64,000 bases of DNA from Klebsormidium nitens (Eukaryota > Streptophyta > Klebsormidiophyceae > Klebsormidiales > Klebsormidiaceae): contig DF237255.1 of the NCBI GenBank assembly GCA_000708835.1, forward strand, positions 42,597 through 106,596, given 5' to 3'. Of the stretch, positions 10,948 through 21,900 are shown one piece after another; the first letter of the stretch is position 1; every line of letters starts with the position of its first letter. Made by a program: the position numbers and the translations under genes. Under the pieces are notes generated by a model that ran no database searches, was not told the DNA's origin, and saw nothing but the letters and a program-made list of their open reading frames with translations.

Positions 10948-13103
10948 CAGATCAGATCAGTGTATGTATACGCAAACGACTGAAGGAGCAAACAAAGAAT
11001 ATGCAGTGCGCTCTGTGGAGCTGGTTCAATTCACTGGTGCCGCGCGCCGGGCCAGCATTAATTGGTGATCAGCGGCAATTGTAGCCCAACAGCTGTAACT
11101 AGAGGCAAGCTGGCGGTGGCGCCGAGAATTCAAAGTAGTTTGGCTAGAGACGTGCCAAGACTCGTGAATGTTATTGGGGTGAGATGCAATCTGGCGCTCG
11201 GGTGAGCTGCGAACTGACCCAGCAAGAGAAGAATTTCCGGATCCAGCCTCTTCCAGACAACTTGAAGCTGCCACTAGCTGTCAGCTGTGCCGTCGTTTGA
11301 AAGGTAAGAAATGCACTCAGCCGATCAGAGGCTGTAGAGTGCAACAGACGGCCGACTCAAAATTGAGAATTAAGACCGGCCAATGAACGCACTAGCTCTA
11401 CAACTCTACAAGCTGGGGCAGGCTGCAGCTGGCTTGGAGATGGCTATCATACCGTACTGCGTGCTGATGCTCAGCTTTCACCAGATATGATTGTCGTTCA
11501 AATAGGTAGGTAGGTATGTGCACTGTGCAGGATGAATGTACGGTACATAGAGCCTGAGGCGCTAAACAACGCTCCGCGGACATTGGACAGCTGGGGTACC
11601 GTCGGCGTCGGTACAGCTACGAGCACAGGTTAGTACCAAGTGTATTCAATTAGTCGAGGTTTCTTCATAGGCTATCAGATCAGCGAGGACAACTCACTGA
11701 CTCACAAGGACAACTCACGCTGAGAGAAGAGTGCTTCGTGAACTCACGCCGACTGGTCTGGACTCTGGACTCTGGATTGGGCACCGGTAAATTATCACGC
11801 ATCATTACGAAATTAATTTGGACACCGAGTTCTGCCGTAATAACTGAGACTTCGATCCTATGATTGATAAGCCCCTTGAATGAAGAAATCATGCCCGGAG
11901 AACGGCAAGGTTAAGTCTTGTGGTTAATGTAGGATAGGGCGCGGGACCGGTGAATATCCAGGTTAGCGTTAGTAGGTTGTTCTTGCCCGGTAGAAGGACC
12001 TTATGATTACTGCAGCGTATATTCGCCGAATGGAAGACTTATGCGCAATTATCGGTAGGACGGTAGCCTGGCGTCATCCTCGGCGGCGTAGATACTGGCT
12101 GGCGGCGGGCCGGCAAAAACTTCGGCCGGCCCGGGTTGTACTGCAGTGTGCACTGTAGAGTGTCCAGCTGCCGGTTCTTAACCTCTGGCACGGCAATAAA
12201 TATAGGTACCGGCCACCATGATGCTCGATCGTCACCCTGTTTACCCTGCTTTACAGGGGGTACGTGCTCATCAATGCATTACTGGTCACGACTCACGCCA
12301 AAGCACTCAGGAGTCAGCAGTGTCAGCACCGCAGAGAGCTACCGTCGTGGCACGGACAATTCACACCAGCTGTTTCCGGAAACTATTATATTTCCTTTTT
12401 CCAGTTCGCAAACCTGGGCTGGGCTAAATTTTACGTCTTAACCACCCCCTATTACGGGGCACTTTTGCCATTGGCCGGGCTAAAACGATATCTACACTTT
12501 TTTACTGGTACGAGTGGGTCGTGCCAATACACTACCTAGACACTAGAGGAGATAGAGGTAATCAGTAGTTTAGCAAGCGAGCTTATAAATCAATAAATTG
12601 ATCAATTTTTGCGAAAAATTTTTTCTTTGAAATTCATGACGTCATCTTGATGACGTCATACTCTTGTTAGTATTTCAATCATTTTCACTCTACTAAATTG
12701 CATGAGGTACCAGATTGCCGTGGGTTGCCGCTGGCCGCAGGTCAAACATAATTTGCGGCGACTTCATACCAGTCAGACGCACCGACCATGCCGGGTCGAA
12801 CAAATTGCCATCCCGTGATCTTCCGACTCACCGTGACAACGAGACGGTATCCAGATTCCAGATCCCAGTCCAATATATTGCCGCTGGCTGTGATATCCAG
12901 CGGCGGCGAGTCAAGTATGGCATTCGACGATTCTGACGTCGAATCTCGGGCAGGTTGCCGCTGGCGGCACGTCGAGTATTTTTGGCGACTCCTTGAATAG
13001 GTCACACCGACCTGATTTCCGCCATTGAACGGCAGAGCCGGGCACTGCGACGTCCCGGATTTCGAACTGCCGCCGTTGCCGGGGCCTGGGCTTCCCTGCT
13101 GTA
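10948..13103. promoter_or_regulatory. Upstream region of tectonin gene, left of hAT insertion
   Basis: This is the left half of the divergent tectonin/polyphenol oxidase interval. No coding frame is convincing. Visible items: GGTAGGTAGGT at 11505-11515; two copies of the palindrome ATGACGTCAT at 12636-12645 and 12650-12659, fourteen bases apart, of the bZIP-binding type; AT-rich stretch at 12575-12635; and a GC-rich block from 12715 with the repeated word TTGCCGCTGGC. No TATA box could be assigned with confidence. Confidence 0.45.
12718..13000 (+). repeat. TTGCCGCTGGC-word repeats, split by the hAT insertion
   Basis: The word TTGCCGCTGGC recurs at about 12725, 12886 and 12955 with a GTC or GGCGACT a short way downstream. 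It appears once more at about 17877, on the other side of the hAT element. The simplest reading is an older GC-rich repeat into which the transposon inserted. Identity of this older element is unknown. Confidence 0.5.
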
Positions 13104-13111
13104 CTTTCGAC
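13104..13111. repeat. Target-site duplication of hAT element, left copy
   Basis: CTTTCGAC directly precedes the left terminal inverted repeat and is repeated exactly at 17835-17842. Eight bases is the hallmark duplication length for hAT transposons. Confidence 0.95.
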
Positions 13112-13137
13112 CAGTGTTGCGATTATCTTTTTGAATT

Positions 13138-13312
13138 GGGTGGCCGTGGGCACCCTTCCGGCTACTTTTGGGTGTCCGGGGGGAACCCCCGGGGTCTTCA
13201 TCGGGTGCCCGCAGGCCCCTTCGGGGCCACGATAGGGTGTCCGGTGACTGGTCCGACTGGCACCCCCGGAGCCGTCATTGGGTGCCCACTGCCCGAGGTC
13301 CCCCTCGGAGCC
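13138..13312. repeat. hAT left subterminal motif cluster
   Basis: GGGTGCCC-type octamers in both orientations occur at about 13138, 13147, 13167, 13202, 13235 and 13279. They mirror the cluster at the other end. In hAT elements such subterminal motifs bind the transposase; here the role is inferred. Confidence 0.75.
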
Positions 13313-13822
13313 TGAGCCACATTGGCAGACTCGCGAGTACCGTACGAAAAGAGACCATCAGGTTATTCACCGATTGCATGCAGCATGAGTGGAGTCGGGG
13401 GGTGGAGTCAATACATCCATACATACATATCTCACTGTATGTATGCATCCAATAAGTCATTGGAATCATGAAATCACTGAAGGCTTGCAACATGCCAGTC
13501 AAATTCCGATTGGTCCATAACCATGATATCCAGGCTTTGAATTAACGCATGAAGAGGGCTGCGCATTCTCGAGCCCCGATGCTTGATCATGCTAGACGCC
13601 CAGTGGGCGGCCACTTTCCTAGGCTCCTAGCCACGCACGGTTTTGAAAGTTCGTCTCGCTGGCTGCATGAACATTCCAGAATACCTATAAAGTTGAGGCT
13701 ATATTGCACAATCATTATTGCCTTATGTATGGTTACAATGTACACTGATATTTCAATCCACAACACAGCAAACTCGTCCTACCACATGAATATGATTCAA
13801 AATATGCAAAGGTGAATTCTAT

Positions 13823-16800
13823 TCAACATTCGTCGTCTGACTGGAATAAGTCAAGCTCCTCGAGCACAGCCGGATTATCCCGCCATACTCGACGAGGCTT
13901 CCTGCTCAGCCACTTCCTATACACCTTGCTCAAGAACTCGGAATCGGGCTTCGCTGGACCGCATAACTTAATCCTCATGCAATCATCTAGTGCCCCTATT
14001 TTCAACCTATTGCGCAACTTGCTATGGATGAGGGTCCTCAAGGAAAAGCCTCTCTCAGCCTCAGCACTAGAGCACGCCTGCACCAGTGCTATGCAACCGA
14101 GTTTGAGGAGGTTGGGGTAGGACTCCCGGCTATGAGGGTCCCCGTAGAGTCGGCAGACGACCTCGTCCAAGGATGGGAACCCGTCTACGCTAGTGGCGGC
14201 AGCTTGGCGCATCTGAAAGATCACCGACTTGAAACGCGGCCACTCGGTCAAAACCGCATCCCAGTCGACTATGGGCTCGAAGACCACCCCGCGGGCGGTT
14301 CTCTCAACTCCATACTGCTGCTTGAGCACCTCAAGATGCCCCGTGCCCCAGTCGGATAGACGGGCCAAGGTCGACGGGTAATGGGCCGGCGAGAAAATGG
14401 CGAAGGACTCGAAGAGAGCGCGGTCCGGAAACCTCTCCTGCAGATTTTTAACCACCCCCTTCGCGTAGGACACCATGAAAGCCTTGCAAAACGCCGCGTC
14501 TGCAACGGGCCCCTCGGGACTGAAGCGCACGTCAAACCCGCTGTACTTGAACCGGTCGACGTACCCCGCCTCCTTCCACACCAAGAACTTGAACCAAAAA
14601 GATCTAACCTCTGACCCCAATCCTCCGGGCAGATCGTCCGGACCCGCCTCGTCGCTGGTGTTTATGAAGTACTCTTGGATGGCGCTGATGGTAGAATCGA
14701 CGTGTTGCTTGACCTGAGTTGGGTCTACCCAAGCGCGCTGGAATGCTTTGTTGAGGATGCTGAGTTGCTCAAGAAGGACTACCAGAAAGCACAGGGCGAA
14801 GATGAAGCGGAAAGACGAGAGGTTCTCGAAATGCTCGGGATGAGGCTCGGGGCCACCGGGAGCGAAGAGGACTAGCAACTCATGGTGTGAGCGGAAGATA
14901 CTCTGGACAGCCTGGCAGCGGGAGAGCCAGCGGACTTTGTGCAGCTTAGCAAGCCGAAGAGATTTGTCGCCGACCTCAGCCTGCACCTCCTTCAGCTTGG
15001 CAGACCGCTGGGGTGAGCGGGCAAAGAAGACCGCCAGAGAGTTGACGATGTTGTCAAAGTCCTTGGAGTACGCGCAACTGTCAGCAGCGTCCTTAGCAGC
15101 CAGCGCCTCTCGATGAGCACCGCAGTGGGAGCTGGTCATGAAGGGGTTCTCCTCTTTGACCAGGAGTGTAGACACGCCGCCGTGCACGCCTGCATTGAGT
15201 AAGAGGAATACAAGATCAGCTACTAAAAAGCAAGCTCATGTGCACATGCTTACCAACTTTTGAGCAAAAGATTCAGACATTATGCACCTAAGACACCTAA
15301 GACTGGCTCCTTGAAGACTGGTGAACATGAAGGTTCAGGTCCAGGATTCACTAAGCAAACACATCTTTGCAAATGCTTCCGGACAATGCATCTGGACAAC
15401 TCAAGCCAACATCAATGAATGTTCTCCAGAGGATTGTTGCGCAGGATAATCTGCATTGAAGCAATTCTCCTGGTTGACAATACGTATCAAGCGTAAGCCG
15501 AGCAAGTGTCAACCTGACTTACCAACCATTACCGCAGCACCATCACTCCCGAAGCCCATCATTTTGAGCACGTCCCAGCCTCTCCGATTCAGCAGCTCCA
15601 TGATGGACGCCTTCAAGCTGACTGCCGTTGTCGCCGCAACTTGAACGAGCTCCACAAAACGTACCTGCATGAAAGTGCTAAATGTATAGTCAGTACGCAA
15701 ATTTGCACAACAAGTCTTTGCAGCCACAAAGTCTTGAACTTTGGATCATATCAAACTTCAAGAATCCTGCACCCTGTGGGCTATCATTCAGATTGCAACA
15801 GAAAACCAATGCAAGAAATCCTTCATGGACAAGGGGGACACATTTTGACTTTGACCCGGATTCAGTGTGCTTGCTGCAGAGGCATAGATTCCTACTAACC
15901 CTTGAGTCTTCTACGCAGATTTTCTTACCACAACTGTGGCCCCCTTCATGAAGACCACGTACGCGATCATGTGCTCGTCCACCGACATAGATGTGCTCTC
16001 GTCCACAATGAGGCCAAAGAAAGGGCTCCGCTTAACGTCTTCAGACTCCTCTTCTGATAGCACGTCGCTTGCAGCTTCAGCGAACTCCTTGCATGCGTCT
16101 CTGGCCTGGTGCTTATGGTGCAGCTTGTCAAACCTGAATGAACAAAGACCAGATACTTGCCTCTAAAAAACCCTGACTATCATTCATTGCCACATCTGAA
16201 TCACCCAAGCGGCAGCCACTATGCATTCTGCAAGATATCAGCGGCCATTGATCCGCACCTGGTTGTGTCTAAAGCTTTCAAGAACGATGCGCAGACTTCA
16301 ACACTCATGTAAACACTCGACCGATATTCAAACCCAAAACCAGGTCAGAACAAGCAGCCCACGACCAAGTCAGAACAAGCAGGGCCCAATCTCCTTCGAA
16401 CTTGCCAGTGACAATCACACATTACAATCAGGATTTGGAACGGAACGTCTGATCAAAGCGCTGATACCAACGTGCTCACCCTCGTTGCTTGAACAGGTCA
16501 CACAGACTCGCCATTTTCAGGAAAGGCAGGAGCTCCCAACACAACCAGTACGCCAAAGCAATGTTGTTATGCAACTTGGCCTCCGCCTCAGATGCTTGCG
16601 CTGCAGCCGCTTGGTGGATCGCGCCTGCGCGAGCGACTCTGTCATCTGCAGCCTGTGCCGTCCTGTGATCACCGCTCTTGGCGTGTTTCCTCAGGGTGTG
16701 CAACCTGTAGCTTGACGACCCCCCCTCAGTGAAATCATTCTTCAGCTTAGCCTCTCGACACGTCTTGCAGAAAAGTCTCCTGGCGCCCGTCATCTTGTCA

Positions 16801-17303
16801 ACGACCAGATCTTCAATCCAGGTTAGCCCGTAACCACCCTGTGTTTCTGGCAGCACCCACTTGACCTGGAATGTTCTCTTCCTCTTCTTCTTTGCCTGGT
16901 CGCCTTCCGAATCAGAGGAGGAACTGGGCTCTGCAGCCTGCTCAGCTGGTCTCCTTGCAGGAAGGGGCGGAAGACCTTGCACCTGCTCTACAATTGGTGG
17001 ATCGACGGGGCTTTCGTTTAGATCTGGAATGGTGGCTGCCTCAGGAACCCCCTGAGCTGCTCCACCCTGAGCTTGCATCGCGGTTGCTTGTGTCACGACT
17101 GGCGTAGGCTGGTCGTGGGGCTGGGTTTGGGTGGCCGCTCCTACAGGTTTGAAGAAGCTTGCCACGCTGGCTTGCTTGCCACCAGGGCCTGTCTTCCCGC
17201 TATCTCTAGGGGTTCCTTTGGGTTGCTGCTTGCCTCCCTTGCCAGCCATGCTGTAAAAGACGGAAGCAAGCGCGACGAGCAGGAGCACAGCTTCACCCAC
17301 CAT
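13823..17303 (-). CDS. hAT transposase (ZNF862-like, BED/TTF-type finger, hATC dimerisation domain)
   Basis: Four minus-strand exons: 17303-16480, 16133-15929, 15664-15523 and 15189-13823, giving 845 residues; phases 2, 0 and 1 agree. A later in-frame ATG at 17249 (MAGKGGKQQPKG) may be the true start. Features: an EAR-like DLNESP at residues 94-99, a KKKRKR nuclear signal at 138-143, a zinc finger C179-x2-C182 with H207 and H213, catalytic acid candidates D319 (LIVDESTSM), D384 (GFGSDGAAV) and E767/E769 (SSAEAERGFS), and the C-terminal hATC block ending near IHSKLRNRLKIGALDDCMRI. It would cut and paste the surrounding element. No stop or frameshift interrupts the spliced frame. Confidence 0.9.
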
Positions 17304-17703
17304 CTTGCCTGGTCACCTCTGAGTGGGAATGGGGAGCGCCACCTTCCAAGAGTCCTCCAGACCTTCAACACGGCAATGCAGAGGCTGCATTCAGTCAGGA
17401 CTGAGTTGCGGTCACGGTACGCGCGCGCGCGAGCCTGAGGGGTGCGCGGGCCAGGCGCCGCGGCGGGCTGCACTAGTGCGTGACAGGGACAAGGGACCGG
17501 GGATTCAGCTTCGAACCTCCGGACTCAGGAGTGGCAGACTGCAGTCACGACTCACCAGTGACAATCGGTCTTCGACATTTCGCCCCGGTTCGCTTATGCC
17601 AGGCAACTTTCTTGCCGAGGGGCACTGTCGCAAATTGCAATTCTGGACCCCCCAGCCTCAGAGTCAGATACGGTATGGACAGTGGACACCCTGACGATTT
17701 GCA

Positions 17704-17823
17704 TTGGGTGCCCCATGGGCACCTTCGAACCCCTGATCGGGTGCCCTATGGGCACCCTCACGACCCCCTTTGGGGGTCTGGGGCGACCATCGGGTGCCTT
17801 TTTACCAGGGACGGGGCACCCAA
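17704..17823. repeat. hAT right subterminal motif cluster
   Basis: GGGTGCCC/GGGCACCC motifs at about 17707, 17717, 17740, 17750, 17791 and 17814, two of them as near-palindromic pairs (GGGTGCCCTATGGGCACCC). They are the counterpart of the left cluster. Confidence 0.75.
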
Positions 17824-17834
17824 TCGCAACACTG

Positions 17835-17842
17835 CTTTCGAC
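17835..17842. repeat. Target-site duplication of hAT element, right copy
   Basis: CTTTCGAC, identical to 13104-13111. Confidence 0.95.
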
Positions 17843-18914
17843 TTTAACTAAAAGAATTTGCGGACCGCATTCTTCGATTATTGCCGCTGGCGCGCGGTCC
17901 TGGGACCTAAACATCAGGCATTATATGGAACAAGTTCCACATACCGGTAGGTATACCATCTCGACCGGTAGTCGAAGTACCGGAGGTACTTGAGTCCTAA
18001 TACCAGCCTCGGGGCTCGCTTCCGAGGAGATTGAAGCTGCATCCAAATTTCACAGATTTTGATCCTATACTAGTCAGAGTAAAACCGAGCAGAAAGGCGT
18101 GATGACGTCAGCAAAGCGAGCTTACATTTTGACGACGTGCGCAAAACGAGCTTTTACGTAAGCAAAGCGAGCGCGAGCTTGGAAAGCTCCCCCGGTAAAC
18201 TACCGAAGACCCAATCCCGACACTAGAGTAGCTCAGCCAATCACAGTCCACAGGGATTCCAGAGTCCAGTGGCTACTGGCTTTTTGCTCTTAAAATTATT
18301 GTAGACAGGTACCTACGGTAGTCAGTCCTGTGTCCTGCTGGCTGCTTGCAACCGTAGGTACCTCTGCCGGAGGTACCTACCTAGTACCTACCTAGCCTAC
18401 ATCGTACAAAGCTACAACACAGCCGCGCTAAAAGTAACAACTACAGGTACCTACTTACCTATTCACCTGGTTCAATGGGTAGCTGTACCTATGTAGGTAA
18501 GTATTTTGAACCTTGACGCTTGAAGCAACAGGGACGGTAGTACCTAGATATGGTTGCAGATACCTACCTAGGTAGGTAAAGGTAAGAAGGTACAAGTCAT
18601 GTGCACTGAGCAGGAATCCATGATGGGTACGGTAATTATTTTACTTACTGTCAGGAAGCCAAAGAAGAGTACCTACCTTCCTAGGTGAGATCATGAGCAA
18701 CAGAGCAGCCTGGAGCCTGAGGTAGGTACCTAGCTGGGTCCATAGAAAAACGTTTCAAATGAAGGAAGGGATTCGCTAGGAAGGGACTTCACTTGGTTGT
18801 TTGCCCGGGCGTCCAAGCTCAGTAACTTCGCACGGCCAGCGCACTAATTGCAAGCTCGCAAGCTTGCATATTACGCCCGCATTGCCAGCTGCCAGCATTC
18901 CCTCCGCCGTCCCA
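17843..18914 (+). promoter_or_regulatory. Upstream region of polyphenol oxidase gene
   Basis: About 1.07 kb between the hAT element and the polyphenol oxidase ATG. It contains a repeated AGCAAAGCGAGCTT word near 18108-18170 beside a TGACGTCA at about 18104. From 18300 there is dense TACCTA/TAGGTA sequence, including six exact ACCTACC or GGTAGGT heptamers. I see no clear TATA box. Confidence 0.55.
18375..18727 (+). promoter_or_regulatory. Cluster of AC elements (ACCTACC) upstream of polyphenol oxidase
   Basis: Exact ACCTACC at 18375-18381, 18386-18392, 18562-18568 and 18671-18677, and its complement GGTAGGT at 18571-18577 and 18721-18727, that is 190-540 bases before the ATG. ACCTACC is the AC-I element bound by R2R3-MYB regulators of phenylpropanoid genes in land plants. 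Binding here is inference; the cluster also looks like an expanded GGTA/TACC simple repeat. Confidence 0.5.
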
Positions 18915-21900
18915 ATGATGGCCCCCCGCGTGGCCTGTGTGGCGCTCCTCCTCGCGTCGCTCTTCCTCTGCGCGCCCGACGCCTCCCGCGCGCAGATCGT
19001 CATTCGCAGCAACCGCACCGCCAACGCGTCGGCGCCCGCGCCCGCCATCAGCCTCTCGTCCGGCAATGCAACAAAGCCCGGGTACTCCGGGGGCCTGTTG
19101 GGTTTTCAGCCCGACGGGGGGCTTTACATCACTCCTGACGTCATCAACCAGTGCGAAAGCCTCCCGGGGACTGCGAGCGACGGCTCCGGCAATGCCATGC
19201 TCCTTACGGCGTCGGGTACCGTGACGGACGAGAAGGAGAAGGGGACGGACCTGGGGAACTGCTGCCCGCCGCCTTACGCGGGCGCTCCTGTGGTGAGGAG
19301 CTGGGAGCCCACTGATTTTTCCCCCTGTTTTGTTCTTATAGAGATTTGTGTTGCTCGCACTTTGTCCACCACTCGCCTCAGCTGAAATGCTGTGCGTTAG
19401 AATTTCAGAGTACCAGTTACGGAACAGCATTGTCCTGCATCTTTGTGGGGCTGGTGAATCGGCGCAGCTAACAGCGTCTGTTCCGTTCTTCCTCCCATAC
19501 TGGGGAATTGTCATACATGAACAATGTATTAGTTTCTTGGATGTGATTGATCCAGCATTGTCTGAATTGAAGGTTTATTCTGAAGCCGCTCCATAACATG
19601 AATTTGCGCAGCATTTGGGATGGAAGTCTCTGTCTAGAAACTGGGTTCAGTCCCAGAACCAGGGCCTTTACCAGTTGCATTGTGAGGACCTTTCATTTAC
19701 CAGGACATACTATATTTGCTCGCCGCGTTTGCACAACAGGAAAGGTCAACATTCTCACAGGGTGTTGGACTTGACAGCTGGCAATGATTACCCTTAATCA
19801 CAATGGCTGGCAATGATGACCTTAATCTGCTGTCTTCCTTAAAGAGCTAAACTTTGGATGGCTTTGTTAAGCTGCAGACATTCATCTGGTTGAGTTTGAG
19901 CAACTTTGTTTTTCTAATTCCCCTTTCTCCTCAATGTACATATATTATTGCAGCATATAAATGTGTTCTCCACGAGTCACCTTCATTACTAAATCCCTTT
20001 CACGATTTTGGTGCCCATGTTCAAGTTAGACTCCTTGCAACTTCTCATCTGGTCTCTGACGAGCTTCATATCAACTTTCACCTGCTTCCTTGGCCAATCC
20101 ATCCTCAAACAACTGTCTTTCAACTCTCTCTACTATCCTTTCTATACTGGGGGCCTCAGCCAATCACTCCCCTTCAATATATCTACCTCTCTAGTACTGA
20201 CTTGGTGGCGTCCAACTTTTTACAGCTCTTACATATGATCCACCCTCTGTTTGATTGTTTGTCACGAACCCATTTCTGCTCTGCTCATCTCTACTAGAGT
20301 CTTAACTTCTGAGTGCCTCCATTGCTGCCTTTTCCATAAGTGACAGTCCCTTGCTAATCTGGCATCCGTTTTCTTGCCAGACCCAGACAGACCTCGCTTC
20401 CAGTCCTACTGCTCAACGGGTTACTTAACCAGCTCTTAACCAGCCTGGTCTGGAAAAGCGCCTCAACCCATGGCTAACCCAGCTCGGTTAACGGTCGTTT
20501 CGTCCTGTGCTTTCAGGCCTGGCGCTCCTAACTCGACGTTCAAAGTACTTTTAACTAGCTCATGACCAGCCTTATCTGGTGGAAGCTTAAGGGCATCGAC
20601 CCATCTCTAACCCGGTTTGGTTCATTTTGTCTTCAGGCTTGGCAACCGTATGGTCCGAGCCGCCCCATCGTCGTCCGGCGCTCCTGGTTGGACGTCCAAA
20701 ACGACACAGTGTACATGGAGAAACTCGCGCGCGGCTTCAAGCTGATGAGGACCCAAGGCCCAAACAGCCCCAACAGTCTCCTCAGGCAAGCTAGAGTAAG
20801 GCCAGCTTAACCTTAACCTTAAGTTAACCCTCATCCCTGATGATGCGCAGGGCTTCTAACTGATGAGGGCCCAAGGCCCAAATAGCCCAAACAGTCTCCT
20901 CAGGCAAGCCAGGGTAGGGACCACCTTAACCTTAACTCAACCGTTATCCCTGATGCTGAATACACTCGCAAACCTGATCTTGGGTAGAAGCGCGGAAGGG
21001 TCAGGAGTACGGTTGCTTCCAAAGGGCTGAATCGGATGCAGTTCGTTCGTGGAGCCAGCGAAAGACAGGCAAGGAGTCATGGCGTAAGGTATTTTACCCA
21101 CGCGCACGTCCATAACGACTGGTTAAACTTTTTTGAAGATTCGGGTTATGGTACGAAGTACTTAACCCCCACGCAGGTTCATTGCCACCACTGCACTACC
21201 GCCAAAACCCAGGGTTACATCCATAACGGCTGGTTAAACTTTTCGAAGATTTGGGTTATGATACGAAGTACTTAACCCCCACGCAGGTCCATTGCCACCA
21301 CTGCACTACCGCCAAAACCCAGGGTTACATCCATAACGGCTGGCATTTCCTGCCGTGGCACCGCGCCGAGATCTTCTACTTCGAGCAATCGATGCAGTAT
21401 CTGCTCAACGACCCGACCTTCGCCATGCCTTACTGGGTAAGCTCGTGACCCTTGCCTGGCCTTGTCACACGAAGGTTTCGTTCCTAACCATGCTCGGTTA
21501 ATGGGCACGCAACTTATGACGAAGTTCACAATCTTCATAGGTGGGCACTAAACCAACAGCCTTTAATCAAGTTTAGGCACACGGTCATTTCTTGTGTGTT
21601 TCGCTATTGGGCGGTTTTGCTATTGCACCGAAACTCGTGTGCTGTAAAGTCGGAATTCAAATTCACCCCCGAAAGCATCGCGAAAGCGCTCTGCCGCACT
21701 CAAGCATTTCTCACTTGCTCAATCTTCCGCCATGCTTAATTTCGCATGTGCTTTCTGTGCCTCTGACCATACTTCCAACTTCGCAATATCAGATGGGTAT
21801 GTTATCGTAAGGGGATCTATCTCCAAAGCTGGGGGCCCAAATCAAAACACCGACAATTTGTGATCTTAGCAAAAGAGAACCAGTGAAGGTCTATATCTGG

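Larger units (their letters stand above)
13112..17834 (-). mobile_element. Complete hAT-superfamily DNA transposon, 4723 bp
   Basis: Ends are perfect 13-bp inverted repeats, CAGTGTTGCGATT at 13112-13124 and its complement at 17822-17834, with the CAGTGTT start common in hAT elements. A perfect 8-bp target-site duplication (CTTTCGAC) flanks them. Just inside each end is a cluster of GGGTGCCC/GGGCACCC subterminal motifs. The body carries one minus-strand, four-exon transposase gene with no frame break that I can see. Undecayed ends, an exact duplication and an intact gene all point to recent insertion and possible autonomy. It lies between the divergent promoters of the tectonin and polyphenol oxidase genes. 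Confidence 0.95.

Noticed and set aside
12911-13201. Minus-strand 96-residue frame at the hAT left end
   Set aside because: Crosses the transposon boundary at 13112 and the target-site duplication, so it cannot be an ancestral gene; no domain recognised.
13380-13460. CATACATA/TGTATGTA stretch as a functional hairpin
   Set aside because: Simple-sequence run inside the hAT untranslated region; weak and common.
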